From assembly GCF_031157355.1 (NCBI RefSeq), contig NZ_JAVIFT010000002.1, forward strand, positions 1,040,501-1,104,500: a stretch of DNA of 64,000 bases. The letters are read 5' to 3'. A model generated the notes under the pieces. It did not search any database and was not told the origin of the DNA. It saw only the letters and a list, made by a program, of their open reading frames with translations. Every line of letters starts with the position of its first letter. Position 1 is the stretch's first letter. Both the position numbers and the translations under genes were made by a program. The stretch is from Hyphomicrobium sp. LHD-15. Its GTDB lineage: Bacteria > Pseudomonadota > Alphaproteobacteria > Rhizobiales > Hyphomicrobiaceae. Below, piece after piece: positions 44,619-54,180 of the stretch.

Positions 44619-45251
44619 CTAGGGACGGCGTGCGGCAGCGGCCTTGTCCCGCAGGATGCCCTGTTCCAGGCGGGCCAGAGCGGCCCGCAGCTGCTCGTCC
44701 TCCGTGGCCGGTGCCTGGGGAGGGGGCGTGCTCGCGCGGGGGGCGGCGTGCAAGCTGGCGTCGGCCGGAGTGCGCGCGTTTTTGGTATCTTGGACAGGGG
44801 CTTGGACCAGGCGAAGCGTCTCGACGGCCCGGTAGCCGAAATAGGCGTTGATGCGGTCGGTGATCTGGCGGGCGCGATATTCCACGTCCAACGCCCGGGC
44901 CGGGTCCACCCGGAGAATGAGGGTTGCGCCTGGGCGCTCGCCGCCGTCCTCGTCGCCGTAGTCGCCCTCGCGACCGCGGGGCCACTTGAGGCGCTCCGGC
45001 ACGGTGTATCCGGAGATCTCGGCGCCGACGATCCGCGTCCAGTCGGTCAGCAGGGTGGCGGTTGAAAACCCGAACTTCTCGAACGCTTTTTTGGTGAGTG
45101 TCGGCACGAAGCTGCCGACCGTCTTGGAGGGCACGAAGCGTGCGACTTGAGGCGCGGCGAATCGCGAGACGCTCGGCGTGAGCGCCAGCGCCCGTCTTGC
45201 CGGGTGCGGAAGCTGAGATTTTCTCAGTTTTTCTGTGCGCTTCGGAGGCAT
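44619..45251 (-). CDS. DUF721 (DciA-like) protein
   Basis: This 210-residue protein contains the DUF721 core: FGFSTATLLTDWTRIVGAEISGYTVPERLKWP, then ATLILRVDPARALDVEYRARQITDRINAYFGYRAVETLRLVQ. DUF721 includes DciA, which loads the replicative helicase in bacteria lacking DnaC. Whether this member does so is inferred. A basic N-terminal stretch of about 45 residues and a Pro/Ala-rich C-terminus flank the core. It is divergent from mutY and 157 bases upstream of the DsbA-like pair. Confidence 0.85.
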   Translation of the reverse strand: MPPKRTEKLRKSQLPHPARRALALTPSVSRFAAPQVARFVPSKTVGSFVPTLTKKAFEKFGFSTATLLTDWTRIVGAEISGYTVPERLKWPRGREGDYGDEDGGERPGATLILRVDPARALDVEYRARQITDRINAYFGYRAVETLRLVQAPVQDTKNARTPADASLHAAPRASTPPPQAPATEDEQLRAALARLEQGILRDKAAAARRP

Positions 45252-45352
45252 GTGACTATGGAATCGTATGCACTGCTGTTGCAGATCCCTAGCATGATAG
45301 AAATCGATTCGCGGCGACTTCGGCGGCTGACACTGCTTCGAAGGGGGACAAC

Positions 45353-46459
45353 GTGAGAGTTGTTGCGCGCAAGCAACTGCCTCTGCGGCCGGCCGGACCG
45401 GACACGGTCGCGGCTCTGCTCGACTGGTATGACCGCGAGCGGCGTGATCTTCCGTGGCGCAGCAAGCGGGGCAGGCGATCCGATCCCTATCGCGTCTGGC
45501 TCAGCGAAATCATGCTGCAGCAGACGACCGTGAAGGCGGTCATTCCCTTTTACGAGCGATTTCTCGCGCGGTGGCCGACTGTCGAGAAGCTCGCGGCCGC
45601 GGATCTCGAAGAGGTGCTCGCGGCGTGGGCGGGGCTCGGCTACTACTCGCGTGCGCGCAACCTGCACAAATGCGCCCAGGCGGTCGTTGCCGATCACGGT
45701 GGGCAATTTCCGCGCTCGGAGGCTGGCTTGCTCGGGCTGCCGGGGATCGGCCCTTATACGGCGGCTGCGATCGCAGCGATTGCGTTCGGTGAGGCGGCGA
45801 CGCCAGTTGACGGCAACATCGAGCGCGTGGTCTCGCGGCTGTTTTCGTTCAAGCAACCACTGCCCTCGGCGAAACGCGAACTCAAGCGTCTCGCGGCCAG
45901 TCTCACGCCGCAGCGGCGCGCCGGAGACTTCGCGCAAGCGATGATGGATCTCGGCGCCACGGTGTGCTCGCCGAAGCGGCCCTCGTGTCTGATGTGTCCG
46001 CTGCAGCAGGATTGCCATGCGCACGCGCTCGGCATCGAAGAGCAGCTGCCGGTCAAGCTCGCGAAGCAGGATCGGCCGGTGCGTTACGGTACGGCGTTTC
46101 TGGCGCTCCGCGAGGATGGGCACGTGCTCTTGCGCAAGCGGCCGGAGGCCGGGCTGCTCGGCGGGATGCTGGAGATCCCATCAACGGATTGGGGCGACGA
46201 CTGGCTGCCGGTGGATCTTGCGCTCACTGCGCAACCGGTGAAGGCCGACTGGTGGCAAGTGCCGGGTGTCGTGAGCCACACGTTCACGCACTTCAAGCTC
46301 GAGATGATGGTGCTGCGCGCGATCGTGCCGACGGATGCGAGCCTGACGTTCTGGGCCGACGCGGAGCGTTGCCGCTGGGTGCCGCGCCGGGAGCTTCACA
46401 ATGCGGCGGTGCCTTCGGTGATGGCGAAGGCGATCCAGCACGCGCTGAAGGAGCATTAG
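45353..46459 (+). CDS. mutY: A/G-specific adenine glycosylase
   Basis: MutY removes adenine mispaired with 8-oxoguanine. The 368-residue protein has the helix-hairpin-helix GLPGIGPYTAAAIAAIAFG with the catalytic Asp in PVDGNIERVV. EIMLQQTTVKAVIPFYERF supplies the catalytic Glu region. The [4Fe-4S] cysteines are in CSPKRPSCLMCPLQQDC (spacing 6-2-5), and a C-terminal NUDIX-like domain recognises 8-oxoG. The start codon is GTG at 45353 with AAGGGGGA upstream. It is divergent from the DUF721 gene. Confidence 0.96.
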   Translation: MRVVARKQLPLRPAGPDTVAALLDWYDRERRDLPWRSKRGRRSDPYRVWLSEIMLQQTTVKAVIPFYERFLARWPTVEKLAAADLEEVLAAWAGLGYYSRARNLHKCAQAVVADHGGQFPRSEAGLLGLPGIGPYTAAAIAAIAFGEAATPVDGNIERVVSRLFSFKQPLPSAKRELKRLAASLTPQRRAGDFAQAMMDLGATVCSPKRPSCLMCPLQQDCHAHALGIEEQLPVKLAKQDRPVRYGTAFLALREDGHVLLRKRPEAGLLGGMLEIPSTDWGDDWLPVDLALTAQPVKADWWQVPGVVSHTFTHFKLEMMVLRAIVPTDASLTFWADAERCRWVPRRELHNAAVPSVMAKAIQHALKEH

Positions 46460-46465
46460 AGGGAG

Positions 46466-46490
46466 GCAGCGGGCAACGGGCAGGAGGCAG
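46466..46490. repeat. 25-bp G/C/A-rich repeat, copy 2
   Basis: It matches 22591-22615 at 23 of 25 positions. It begins seven bases after the mutY stop, the same relation copy 1 has to the large sensor gene. Confidence 0.5.
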
Positions 46491-46511
46491 GGGTGTGCGG
46501 CCAGGAGATGG

Positions 46512-46639
46512 CCGGGACCCAGAGCAAAAACCCGACCGCTGCGAATTTGCTCTGAGTCCCGGAGATCGCGCCTGAGGGCGTCCGCGTGCTTGCGCCGGAA
46601 AATCGGATCGAAACCCGCGCTATTCTTCCGGAAGCACGC
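46512..46639. other. Two tandem large hairpins between convergent mutY and ccrM
   Basis: The first dyad pairs 46512-46528 with 46546-46562: 17 positions with one mismatch, arms containing CAGAGCAAA and TTTGCTCTG. The second pairs GCGTGCTT (46584-46591) plus CCGGAA (46595-46600) with TTCCGG plus AAGCACGC (46626-46639), with a three-base bulge. Neither ends in a clear T-run. They fill the 185-base gap and end six bases before the ccrM stop. A GANTC site (GAGTC) lies in the right arm of the first dyad. Confidence 0.6.
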
Positions 46640-46644
46640 GCGCT

Positions 46645-47898
<1,254 letters not shown>

Positions 47899-48004
47899 TT
47901 AACGGAATGTAAACCGCAGACGTAAATTTTCGGTTAATGCGCGGGGTGTTTGCAGGTCTCGAACGCAGCCAGGACTCGCACGGGTTTACGGCGAACGGAA
48001 GGCG

Positions 48005-48080
48005 AACAAAAGGGTCGCGCCGACCTTGGAAGGCCGGCGCGACTGGAAGCTGTTCTAAAGACTCGATCTTTCGAGATCGA
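48005..48080 (-). terminator. Two hairpins downstream of the second chemoreceptor gene
   Basis: Reading the minus strand after the stop at 48111, a 7-bp stem TCGATCT/AGATCGA with a CGAA loop (48080-48063) comes first. A 9-bp stem GTCGCGCCG/CGGCGCGAC (48043-48014) follows and is itself followed by CCCTTTTG. The second has the form of an intrinsic terminator. The rest of 47818-48110 holds the ccrM upstream region with GACTC sites near 47973 and 48059, and no gene. Confidence 0.65.
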
Positions 48081-48110
48081 TAATTTTTCAGGCTGATGAG
48101 CCTTACCTGG

Positions 48111-49793
48111 TTAGGCGGCGCGCACCATCGACAGGAAGCGTTCGACTTCGCCTTTGAGGGTCCGGCTGTCGGTCGACAGGGACTTTGCCGAAGCAAGCAC
48201 CTGGCTCGAAGCCGAGCCGGTTTCGGATGCGCCCTGGCTCACCGCGCTGATGCTCGAAGCGACCTCGGTGGTGCCCTTGGCGGCTTCCAGAACGTTGCGG
48301 CTGATCTCTTGCGTGGTCGCACCCTGCTGCTCGACGGCGGAGGCGATGTTGCCGCTCACGGCCGAGATGCGGGTGATGGTGGTCGCGATCTCGTTGATGG
48401 CTTCGACAGCCTGGCGCGTCGAAGCCTGCATGCTCTGGATCTGCGCGCCGATCTCGCTCGTTGCCTTAGCGGTTTGGGCGGCCAGCGCCTTCACTTCCTG
48501 GGCGACGACCGCGAAGCCCTTGCCCGCATCGCCTGCGCGTGCCGCCTCGATGGTGGCGTTGAGGGCGAGAAGGTTGGTCTGGCCGGCGATCTGATTGATG
48601 AGCTCGACGACGGCTCCGATGCGCTCGGCAGCCTGCGAGAGCTCGACGACGTTTGCGTTGGTTTTCGCGGCCTGGCGAACGGCGCCGTCGGCGATCGCGG
48701 AGCTTTCATGCACCTGCCGGCTGATTTCCTGCACGGTCGACGACAGCTCCTCGGAAGCCGCGGCAACGCCCTGGACGTTGGCCGACGTCTGCTCCGAAGC
48801 GCTCGCCACGTTGCCGGACAGCTCCTGCGTAGAGGCGGCGTTCAAGGTGAGCTGGGTCGCAGCAGCCTCGAGCTGGCTCGAGGCAGCGGAGACCGTATCG
48901 ACGACACGGCCGACGCTCTCCTGGAACTGGTTGGCGAGCTGCATCATCTCGGCCTTGCGCTGTGCGGCTGCGTGCTTTTCGCTCTCGGCGCGTTCGGCGC
49001 GGAGACGCTCGGCTTCGAGGATGTTCTTCTTGAAGATCAGCACTGCGCCTGCGATCTCGCCGATCTCATCCTTGCGCTCGGTGCCGTAGATGTCGCTTTC
49101 GGTGTTGCCTTCGGCGAGGTCCAGAATGGAAAGCTTCATGCTCTCGATGGGCTTGGTCAGGTTCGCGATCACCAGCCAGATGCCGGCGAAAAGCGTCAGG
49201 AGCGAGATGAGGCTCGTCATGATCGAAGTGCGGATGGTCGCGTGCTGGGCGCTATCGGCGGCGGCGGCGGTCGTCTCGACGAACTTCTCATAGTGGCCAG
49301 ACAAATCGCGCAGCTTATCGTTCAGCAGCTTGCGGTTCGAACGGTTGGCGTCGTTGTCGCCGAAGGCTCTCGCTGCGGTGAGCGAGTCTTCGCGGGCCAA
49401 GCGCACCAGCTCGGTGCGGAAGCGGACGAACTCATCGATGGTCGCCTTGGTGTCGGTGAAGGCCTGACGGCCTTCGTCGAGAACGGTTTCGCCCCAAAGA
49501 CCGGTGACGCTTTCGAGTTCCTTGGTGCTCTTGAGCAAGCCCTTGCCGTAGTTCTCGGCAGATGCCCAGTCGTCCGACATATAGATGCCGCGCGAGTCCA
49601 TGACGATCGCGTAGACGAGACCGTTGATGCGTTCGAGATAGGTCTGGCCGGTCTTGGCGCGCATGGCCAAGTTCTGAGCGTCGTTCAGAGAAGAGAGGCT
49701 GAGGTAACCCAAACCGCCTCCTGCGACCGGAAGCAGTGCCAGAAACGCAATCAGTGCCAAGACTTTGTACTTAAGTTTCACATCACGGAGCAT
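48111..49793 (-). CDS. Methyl-accepting chemotaxis protein, four-helix-bundle sensor
   Basis: The 560-residue chemoreceptor starts MLRDVKLKYKVLALIAFLAL. Its periplasmic domain (about 30-180) is a helical bundle rather than a Cache fold. A second helix (TSLISLLTLFAGIWLVIANL) and HAMP (TKPIESMKLSILDLAEGNTES) follow, then the signalling coiled coil with tip [39 protein letters not shown]. Start: ATG at 49793, as an upstream GTG (49805) adds only four residues. The 242-base region upstream is AT-rich, for example TTATTTAAAACTTTATC around 49852, and likely holds its promoter. No CheR-docking tail. Confidence 0.93.
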   Translation of the reverse strand: MLRDVKLKYKVLALIAFLALLPVAGGGLGYLSLSSLNDAQNLAMRAKTGQTYLERINGLVYAIVMDSRGIYMSDDWASAENYGKGLLKSTKELESVTGLWGETVLDEGRQAFTDTKATIDEFVRFRTELVRLAREDSLTAARAFGDNDANRSNRKLLNDKLRDLSGHYEKFVETTAAAADSAQHATIRTSIMTSLISLLTLFAGIWLVIANLTKPIESMKLSILDLAEGNTESDIYGTERKDEIGEIAGAVLIFKKNILEAERLRAERAESEKHAAAQRKAEMMQLANQFQESVGRVVDTVSAASSQLEAAATQLTLNAASTQELSGNVASASEQTSANVQGVAAASEELSSTVQEISRQVHESSAIADGAVRQAAKTNANVVELSQAAERIGAVVELINQIAGQTNLLALNATIEAARAGDAGKGFAVVAQEVKALAAQTAKATSEIGAQIQSMQASTRQAVEAINEIATTITRISAVSGNIASAVEQQGATTQEISRNVLEAAKGTTEVASSISAVSQGASETGSASSQVLASAKSLSTDSRTLKGEVERFLSMVRAA

Positions 49794-50035
49794 TGGGCGA
49801 TCCACTAAATTTGGGCAAGCCGCTGAAAAACAGGAGGCTATGCGGGCAATGTTATTTAAAACTTTATCTAACGCCTCTTACCAATTGAATAACATTGACA
49901 AAATTATCTACTCTTAGTGAGTTGAATGACGACGTGTCGCGGCGGCACGCGTAAGTCGGCCGTTTGGGTGCCGAGCTACGTGCTTTATTTCCGGGATTTT
50001 ATTTTCGTTTTCGCAGCGTGCTTTGGCGCGCGCTG

Positions 50036-51751
50036 TCAGCTCGCGTCGCTCGGCGGATTTTGCGGCGTGACCGAGGCGCGATAGCTCGCAAGCATGGCGT
50101 CGGCAAGCGTATCGGCGCTCATGACGACATGGGTCGCGCCGTAACGCTTCAGATAGTCCGCCTCGGCTTCCGTCTGCGCGCGGCCAATGATCGGCATTTT
50201 CTCGTTGGCGGCGCGTGCCTGCTCGATGGCCTGGCCGGCCTCGAAGTTGCTCGGGATGGCGACGATCATGATGGCGGCTTTGGCAGGATTGGCGGCGTGC
50301 ATCAATGTGGTCGCGCTGCCGGCAATTCCCTCGATGCTGCGCGCGTGCAGGCGTTTGATCTCTTCCTCGTTTTCGTCGATCACGTAGAGCGGCAGCTTGC
50401 CCGGCGCGAGCGCGTCGATGATGCGCTTTCCGACGCGACCGATGCCCGCGATGATGACGTGCCCTTCGAGCGTGGTGACGTGGACGGGCTCCTCTTCCTG
50501 CTCGGGCTCCTCGTTCGGCGCGTGATGGCCATCCTTCTTTTCGAGCCAGGGCTTCAGGTGATCGAGGCCCACGAAAAAGAGCGGGTTGAGGACGATCGAT
50601 AGCAAAGCGCCGGCGAGAATGAGGTCGCGGCCTTCGGCGGGAAGCAGATCGAGGCTCATGCCGAGTGCGGCGAGAATGAACGAGAACTCGCCGATCTGCG
50701 CAAGGCTCGCGGAAATCGTGAAGGCGGTTCCGAGCGGATGGCCGAATGCACGGACGATGGCGAAGGCCGCCAGCGATTTTCCGATCACGATAATGAGTAC
50801 GGTTGCGACGACGGCGAGCGGCTGGTTGACGACGATCATCGGGTCGAACAGCATGCCGACCGACACGAAGAACAACACGGCGAAGGCGTCGCGCAGCGGG
50901 AGGCTTTCGTTGGCCGCCTGCTGGGACAGCTGCGACTCGCTCAAGATCAAGCCGGCGAAGAAGGCTCCGAGCGCAAACGAGACCCCGAACAAATTGGCAG
51001 CGATAAAGGCGACGCCGAGGGCGATCGACAGCACGGCGAGCCGGAACAGCTCGCGCGAGCCGGTGTGGGCGGTGTAGTGCAAAATCCACGGAATGACGCG
51101 GCGGCCGACGAGCATCATGATGGCAACGAAAGCGGCCACCTTGCCGATGGTGAAGGCGACCGTCGTCAACAGCTGGCCGATATCGAGAGACGCCGAGCCG
51201 TTCGGCTGACCCTCGGTATTGCCGCCGAGCAGAGGTGAGACCGCCGGTAGAAGGACCAGCGTCAGAACCATGACGAGGTCCTCGACGATCAGCCAGCCGA
51301 CGGCGATTTGGCCGCGTTCCGTCGTGACCAGGCGCCTTTCCTGGAGCGCGCGCAAAAGAACGACGGTACTCGCGACGGAGAGCGCCAAGCCGAACACGAG
51401 GCCGGCGCCGGCCGTCCAGCCGAGAATATGCGCGAGACCGGCCCCGAGCAGCGTTGCGACGGCGATCTGCACCACCGCGCCGGGTACGGCGATGTTCCGC
51501 ACCGCCCACAGTTCCTTCATCGAGAAGTGCAGGCCGACACCGAACATCAGCAGGATCACGCCGATCTCGGCCAGCTCGTTGGCGAGGCCCTGATCCGCGA
51601 TGAAGCCGGGTGTATAAGGTCCGATGAGGACGCCGGCGACGAGATAGCCGACAAGGGGAGACACCCGAATACGATGCGCCAATGCGCCGAACACGAAAGC
51701 AAGTGCGAGGCCCGTGACAATCGTCGCGATGAGCGGCGTGTGATGCGGCAT
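50036..51751 (-). CDS. CPA2 family cation:proton antiporter with TrkA-N domain (YbaL/KefB-like)
   Basis: The 571-residue protein has a 12-helix Na+/H+ exchanger domain (about 1-385; VSPLVGYLVAGVLIGPYTPGF, EIGVILLMFGVGLHFS, ALSVASTVVLLRAL, VEDLVMVL, GAFFAGLILSES). An acidic linker (EEPEQEEEP) leads to a C-terminal RCK/TrkA-N nucleotide-binding domain (HVIIAGIGRVGKRIIDAL). The layout matches YbaL and KefB/C potassium/proton antiporters. ATG at 51751 is used because the longer frame would begin with TTG. The regulator (NADH, glutathione adducts) is not predictable. Confidence 0.93.
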   Translation of the reverse strand: MPHHTPLIATIVTGLALAFVFGALAHRIRVSPLVGYLVAGVLIGPYTPGFIADQGLANELAEIGVILLMFGVGLHFSMKELWAVRNIAVPGAVVQIAVATLLGAGLAHILGWTAGAGLVFGLALSVASTVVLLRALQERRLVTTERGQIAVGWLIVEDLVMVLTLVLLPAVSPLLGGNTEGQPNGSASLDIGQLLTTVAFTIGKVAAFVAIMMLVGRRVIPWILHYTAHTGSRELFRLAVLSIALGVAFIAANLFGVSFALGAFFAGLILSESQLSQQAANESLPLRDAFAVLFFVSVGMLFDPMIVVNQPLAVVATVLIIVIGKSLAAFAIVRAFGHPLGTAFTISASLAQIGEFSFILAALGMSLDLLPAEGRDLILAGALLSIVLNPLFFVGLDHLKPWLEKKDGHHAPNEEPEQEEEPVHVTTLEGHVIIAGIGRVGKRIIDALAPGKLPLYVIDENEEEIKRLHARSIEGIAGSATTLMHAANPAKAAIMIVAIPSNFEAGQAIEQARAANEKMPIIGRAQTEAEADYLKRYGATHVVMSADTLADAMLASYRASVTPQNPPSDAS

Positions 51752-51975
51752 TGTGCGGGCTGTTTCCCGATCGTTTGAATTGGCGGAGGATGTCGAGGAC
51801 AAACGATCTCAGGCGGGGCGCCAAAACGCAAGGTTTCTTGCGAGGCAATTTGCTGTCTTATGAGGCAAGGCGTGCCACCCGCAGTGGTTTGCAGGCAAAT
51901 CGCGCAGGAGAGCCTGCTTTTCAGTGCGCTGATCCAAGCCGGCAGGCGCGGTTGATGTTTGCCGCACGGGTGCGT

Positions 51976-52203
51976 TCAGAGCGTGACCTTGGGCTTCACA
52001 TAATTCGCGCACGTCCATTTCTTCACGAAATAGGCTTCGTGCTGCGTTTCCCAGGTTTGCACGAGATCGATCGTGAATTTCGTGCAGAGCGTCGGGGTGA
52101 TGCCATAGCGAAAATCTTCCTGCGGCTCGACAGGCACGCGGAAGTCCTCGCAGAAGTTCGGATTGGAGTGCAGGCAGGCGACGATCAGAACTTGGATCAG
52201 CAT
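51976..52203 (-). CDS. Small conserved Cys-containing protein, unknown function
   Basis: This 75-residue protein begins MLIQVLIVACLHSNPNFCEDF and ends VKKWTCANYVKPKVTL. Similar short alphaproteobacterial proteins share the pattern of a hydrophobic start with C-x(8)-C and a terminal WxC. I know no function. GAGG lies eight bases upstream of the ATG at 52203; a frame seven codons longer has none. It stands alone: no convincing gene is visible in 51752-51975 or 52204-52428. A hairpin CGCTCAC/GTGAGCG (52218-52235) lies just upstream, in the likely leader. Confidence 0.6.
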   Translation of the reverse strand: MLIQVLIVACLHSNPNFCEDFRVPVEPQEDFRYGITPTLCTKFTIDLVQTWETQHEAYFVKKWTCANYVKPKVTL

Positions 52204-52428
52204 GGGCGACCTCGCGGCGCTCACTCGCGTGAGCGGTTGTTGCCGTCGAGCGTACCTCCGACTGCCCGATCCGGTTTTGGATGCTGGCCGGGCTATATTC
52301 CCACTCTAAAGCGGGAATGATGAGCATTTCAACATTGGTGTTGGTTTGGAGGCTGCATTTCCGGTGGGGCGTCACCAGCCTCGATGAGGAAGAGCCGAAT
52401 GCGGACCGGACCGGCAAGCTCGGTTCGG

Positions 52429-53079
52429 TCAGGAGGCCGAAGCCTCGGCCAAGCTGAGCGCAAGCTGGACGGGCTTGAACGAGCGGCGATGTTGCGGGGT
52501 GAGGCCAAGGCGAACCAGCGCGGCGCGGTGTTCGGGTGTGCCGTAGCCCTTGTGGCGCTCGAAGCCGTATCCGGGCATTTCGCGCGCCAGCTCAACCATA
52601 AGGCGATCGCGCGTCACCTTGGCGATGATCGAGGCGGCGGCGATGGACAGGCACTTGGCGTCGCCCTTGACGATGGTGCGGGTCTGGCAGGCGAGGCGCG
52701 GCGCCCGGTTGCCGTCGATGATGGCGAGGCGCGGGCGCGCGGAGAGTTGCCCCACTGCCTCGGACATCGCCCACATGGTGGCGGCGAGAATGTTGTCGCG
52801 GTCGATGCGGTCGACATCACCGACGCCGACGCCGATCGCCAACGCGGTGACGCTGATGCGCTCGAACAAGCGTTCGCGGTCGTCGGCGTCGAGCGCTTTC
52901 GAGTCGTCGATGCCTTGGGGAATTCGGGACGGATCGAGGATTACCGCGGCGGCGACGACAGGTCCGGCCCATGGGCCGCGACCGGCCTCGTCCACGCCGG
53001 CAATGGGACCGCCGGATAGCGCAAGCTCGGCAGCTTCCAGCTCGAAGGTCGGCACAATTCTCGAATCATCCACCCGCAT
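52429..53079 (-). CDS. rnhB: Ribonuclease HII
   Basis: RNase HII removes RNA primers and single misincorporated ribonucleotides. The 216-residue protein has the first catalytic pair in GVDEAGRGPWAGPV (Asp30, Glu31). Further sites are IDDSKALDADDRERLFE, LAIIDGNRAP (third Asp), KGDAKCLSIAAASIIAKVTRDRLM and YGFERHKGYGTPEH. Length is typical. With rnhA at 28182-28631 the strain has both RNase H types. Confidence 0.96.
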   Translation of the reverse strand: MRVDDSRIVPTFELEAAELALSGGPIAGVDEAGRGPWAGPVVAAAVILDPSRIPQGIDDSKALDADDRERLFERISVTALAIGVGVGDVDRIDRDNILAATMWAMSEAVGQLSARPRLAIIDGNRAPRLACQTRTIVKGDAKCLSIAAASIIAKVTRDRLMVELAREMPGYGFERHKGYGTPEHRAALVRLGLTPQHRRSFKPVQLALSLAEASAS

Positions 53080-53145
53080 GGCGTAGCGTTGCGGGGAAAG
53101 AAGGGCGTGTCAAAGGCGGATGTGGATAGAGGGGGGGACATTATA

Positions 53146-53157
53146 CGTTACGTAACG
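53146..53157. promoter_or_regulatory. 12-bp perfect palindrome upstream of the HEPN-like gene
   Basis: CGTTACGTAACG is perfectly symmetric and lies 54 bases before the ATG at 53211, inside TTATACGTTACGTAACGG. It could be an operator or part of an AT-richer promoter. No T-run follows. Confidence 0.35.
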
Positions 53158-53210
53158 GTGGCGGAGGTGTTGGTGTAGCGTTTGCTCTAGCGGCACATCG
53201 CGGGGGAAGC

Positions 53211-54080
53211 ATGATACGGATCACGTTGCAGTATGTGTGGTCGTTGTCCGAGAGCATCGAAACACTGGGTCGTCTTGATGCGACCGTTGAACACAACAAA
53301 ATGGATCTGGCATTAGATTTGTATGATGCAAAGGGTGCGATTGAGCTACTGCTTCAAAGTAGCGTTTTTTCTGGAACTCTCCGCAGTTCTACGCAGCTTG
53401 CTCAAGATTTACTTCGCCAGATCAACTCTTACGTTGATGCGGACAGCTGGGAAGGCGCGGTAGCTCCCTGGGAGATAGCTGCACTCAAACGGTCGTACGA
53501 AGCATTCAAAATCGCTTTCCTAGCTGAATTGGGCACTTTGCCGGCTTACTTCGTAAGTCAGAAGGGCGGTTACGATACGCTATCCCTCCTAGATGCCCCT
53601 GCCCGAATGTTCCCGGATGATCTCAGCTCAAAAGTGCCCGAAGCGATGTTCGACGTGCAGCAAGCTGGCAAATGCCTCTGCTATGAAACCGCGACGGCAT
53701 GCGGGTTCCATCTGTTCCGGGCGACCGAAGCCGTCCTTCGACGCTACTATACTCACGTCACTGGCGGCGCACCCCATCCCAAGGTGCGCAACATAGCTGT
53801 CTACATAGAAGCCATGCGGCGGCAGGGCGTGGGTGATGAGGTCATCCTGTCAGTGGTCGCGCAGCTAAGCAAATTACACAGAAACCCGCTCATCCATCCC
53901 GAGGTTGCGCTCACCATCGACGAGGCAATTTCAATTCTTGGAATTGCTCGGAGCGCTGTGACAGCCATGCTGTCTCAGCTACCGGTCGTCCCTCAAACTA
54001 CTGGCAGCGCGCCGACGGAGGCTGGCTTGATTGCTGAAAAGCCGAAGGCTAAGGTTTCAAAGAAGAAGTCTGGCGCTTAG
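53211..54080 (+). CDS. HEPN-motif protein, unknown function, lower GC
   Basis: This 289-residue protein does not match a family I can name. It is mostly helical. The C-terminal half has FHLFRATEAVLRRYYTHV followed by LSKLHRNPLIHPE, giving Arg224-x4-His229, the R-x4-6-H motif of HEPN nucleases and toxins. The N-terminal half (about 1-130) has no recognised motif. The last 20 residues are Lys-rich. GGGGGAAGC precedes the ATG. Base composition is clearly lower in GC than neighbours and antisense frames are short, which suggests recent transfer. No toxin partner or antitoxin is adjacent. Confidence 0.75.
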   Translation: MIRITLQYVWSLSESIETLGRLDATVEHNKMDLALDLYDAKGAIELLLQSSVFSGTLRSSTQLAQDLLRQINSYVDADSWEGAVAPWEIAALKRSYEAFKIAFLAELGTLPAYFVSQKGGYDTLSLLDAPARMFPDDLSSKVPEAMFDVQQAGKCLCYETATACGFHLFRATEAVLRRYYTHVTGGAPHPKVRNIAVYIEAMRRQGVGDEVILSVVAQLSKLHRNPLIHPEVALTIDEAISILGIARSAVTAMLSQLPVVPQTTGSAPTEAGLIAEKPKAKVSKKKSGA

Positions 54081-54180
54081 CACTTTGACCATCGAACGGC
54101 GATTTTACTTTGGTCAACAATTAGGTGGCGGCATCTTTATCGCTCGCAGCGGGGCAGTGAGGCGTTGTTTTCTGCTGCCC

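Noticed and set aside
51752-51975. Short frames between the antiporter and the small Cys protein
   Set aside because: None has a ribosome site or recognisable composition; they overlap antisense shadows of the antiporter.
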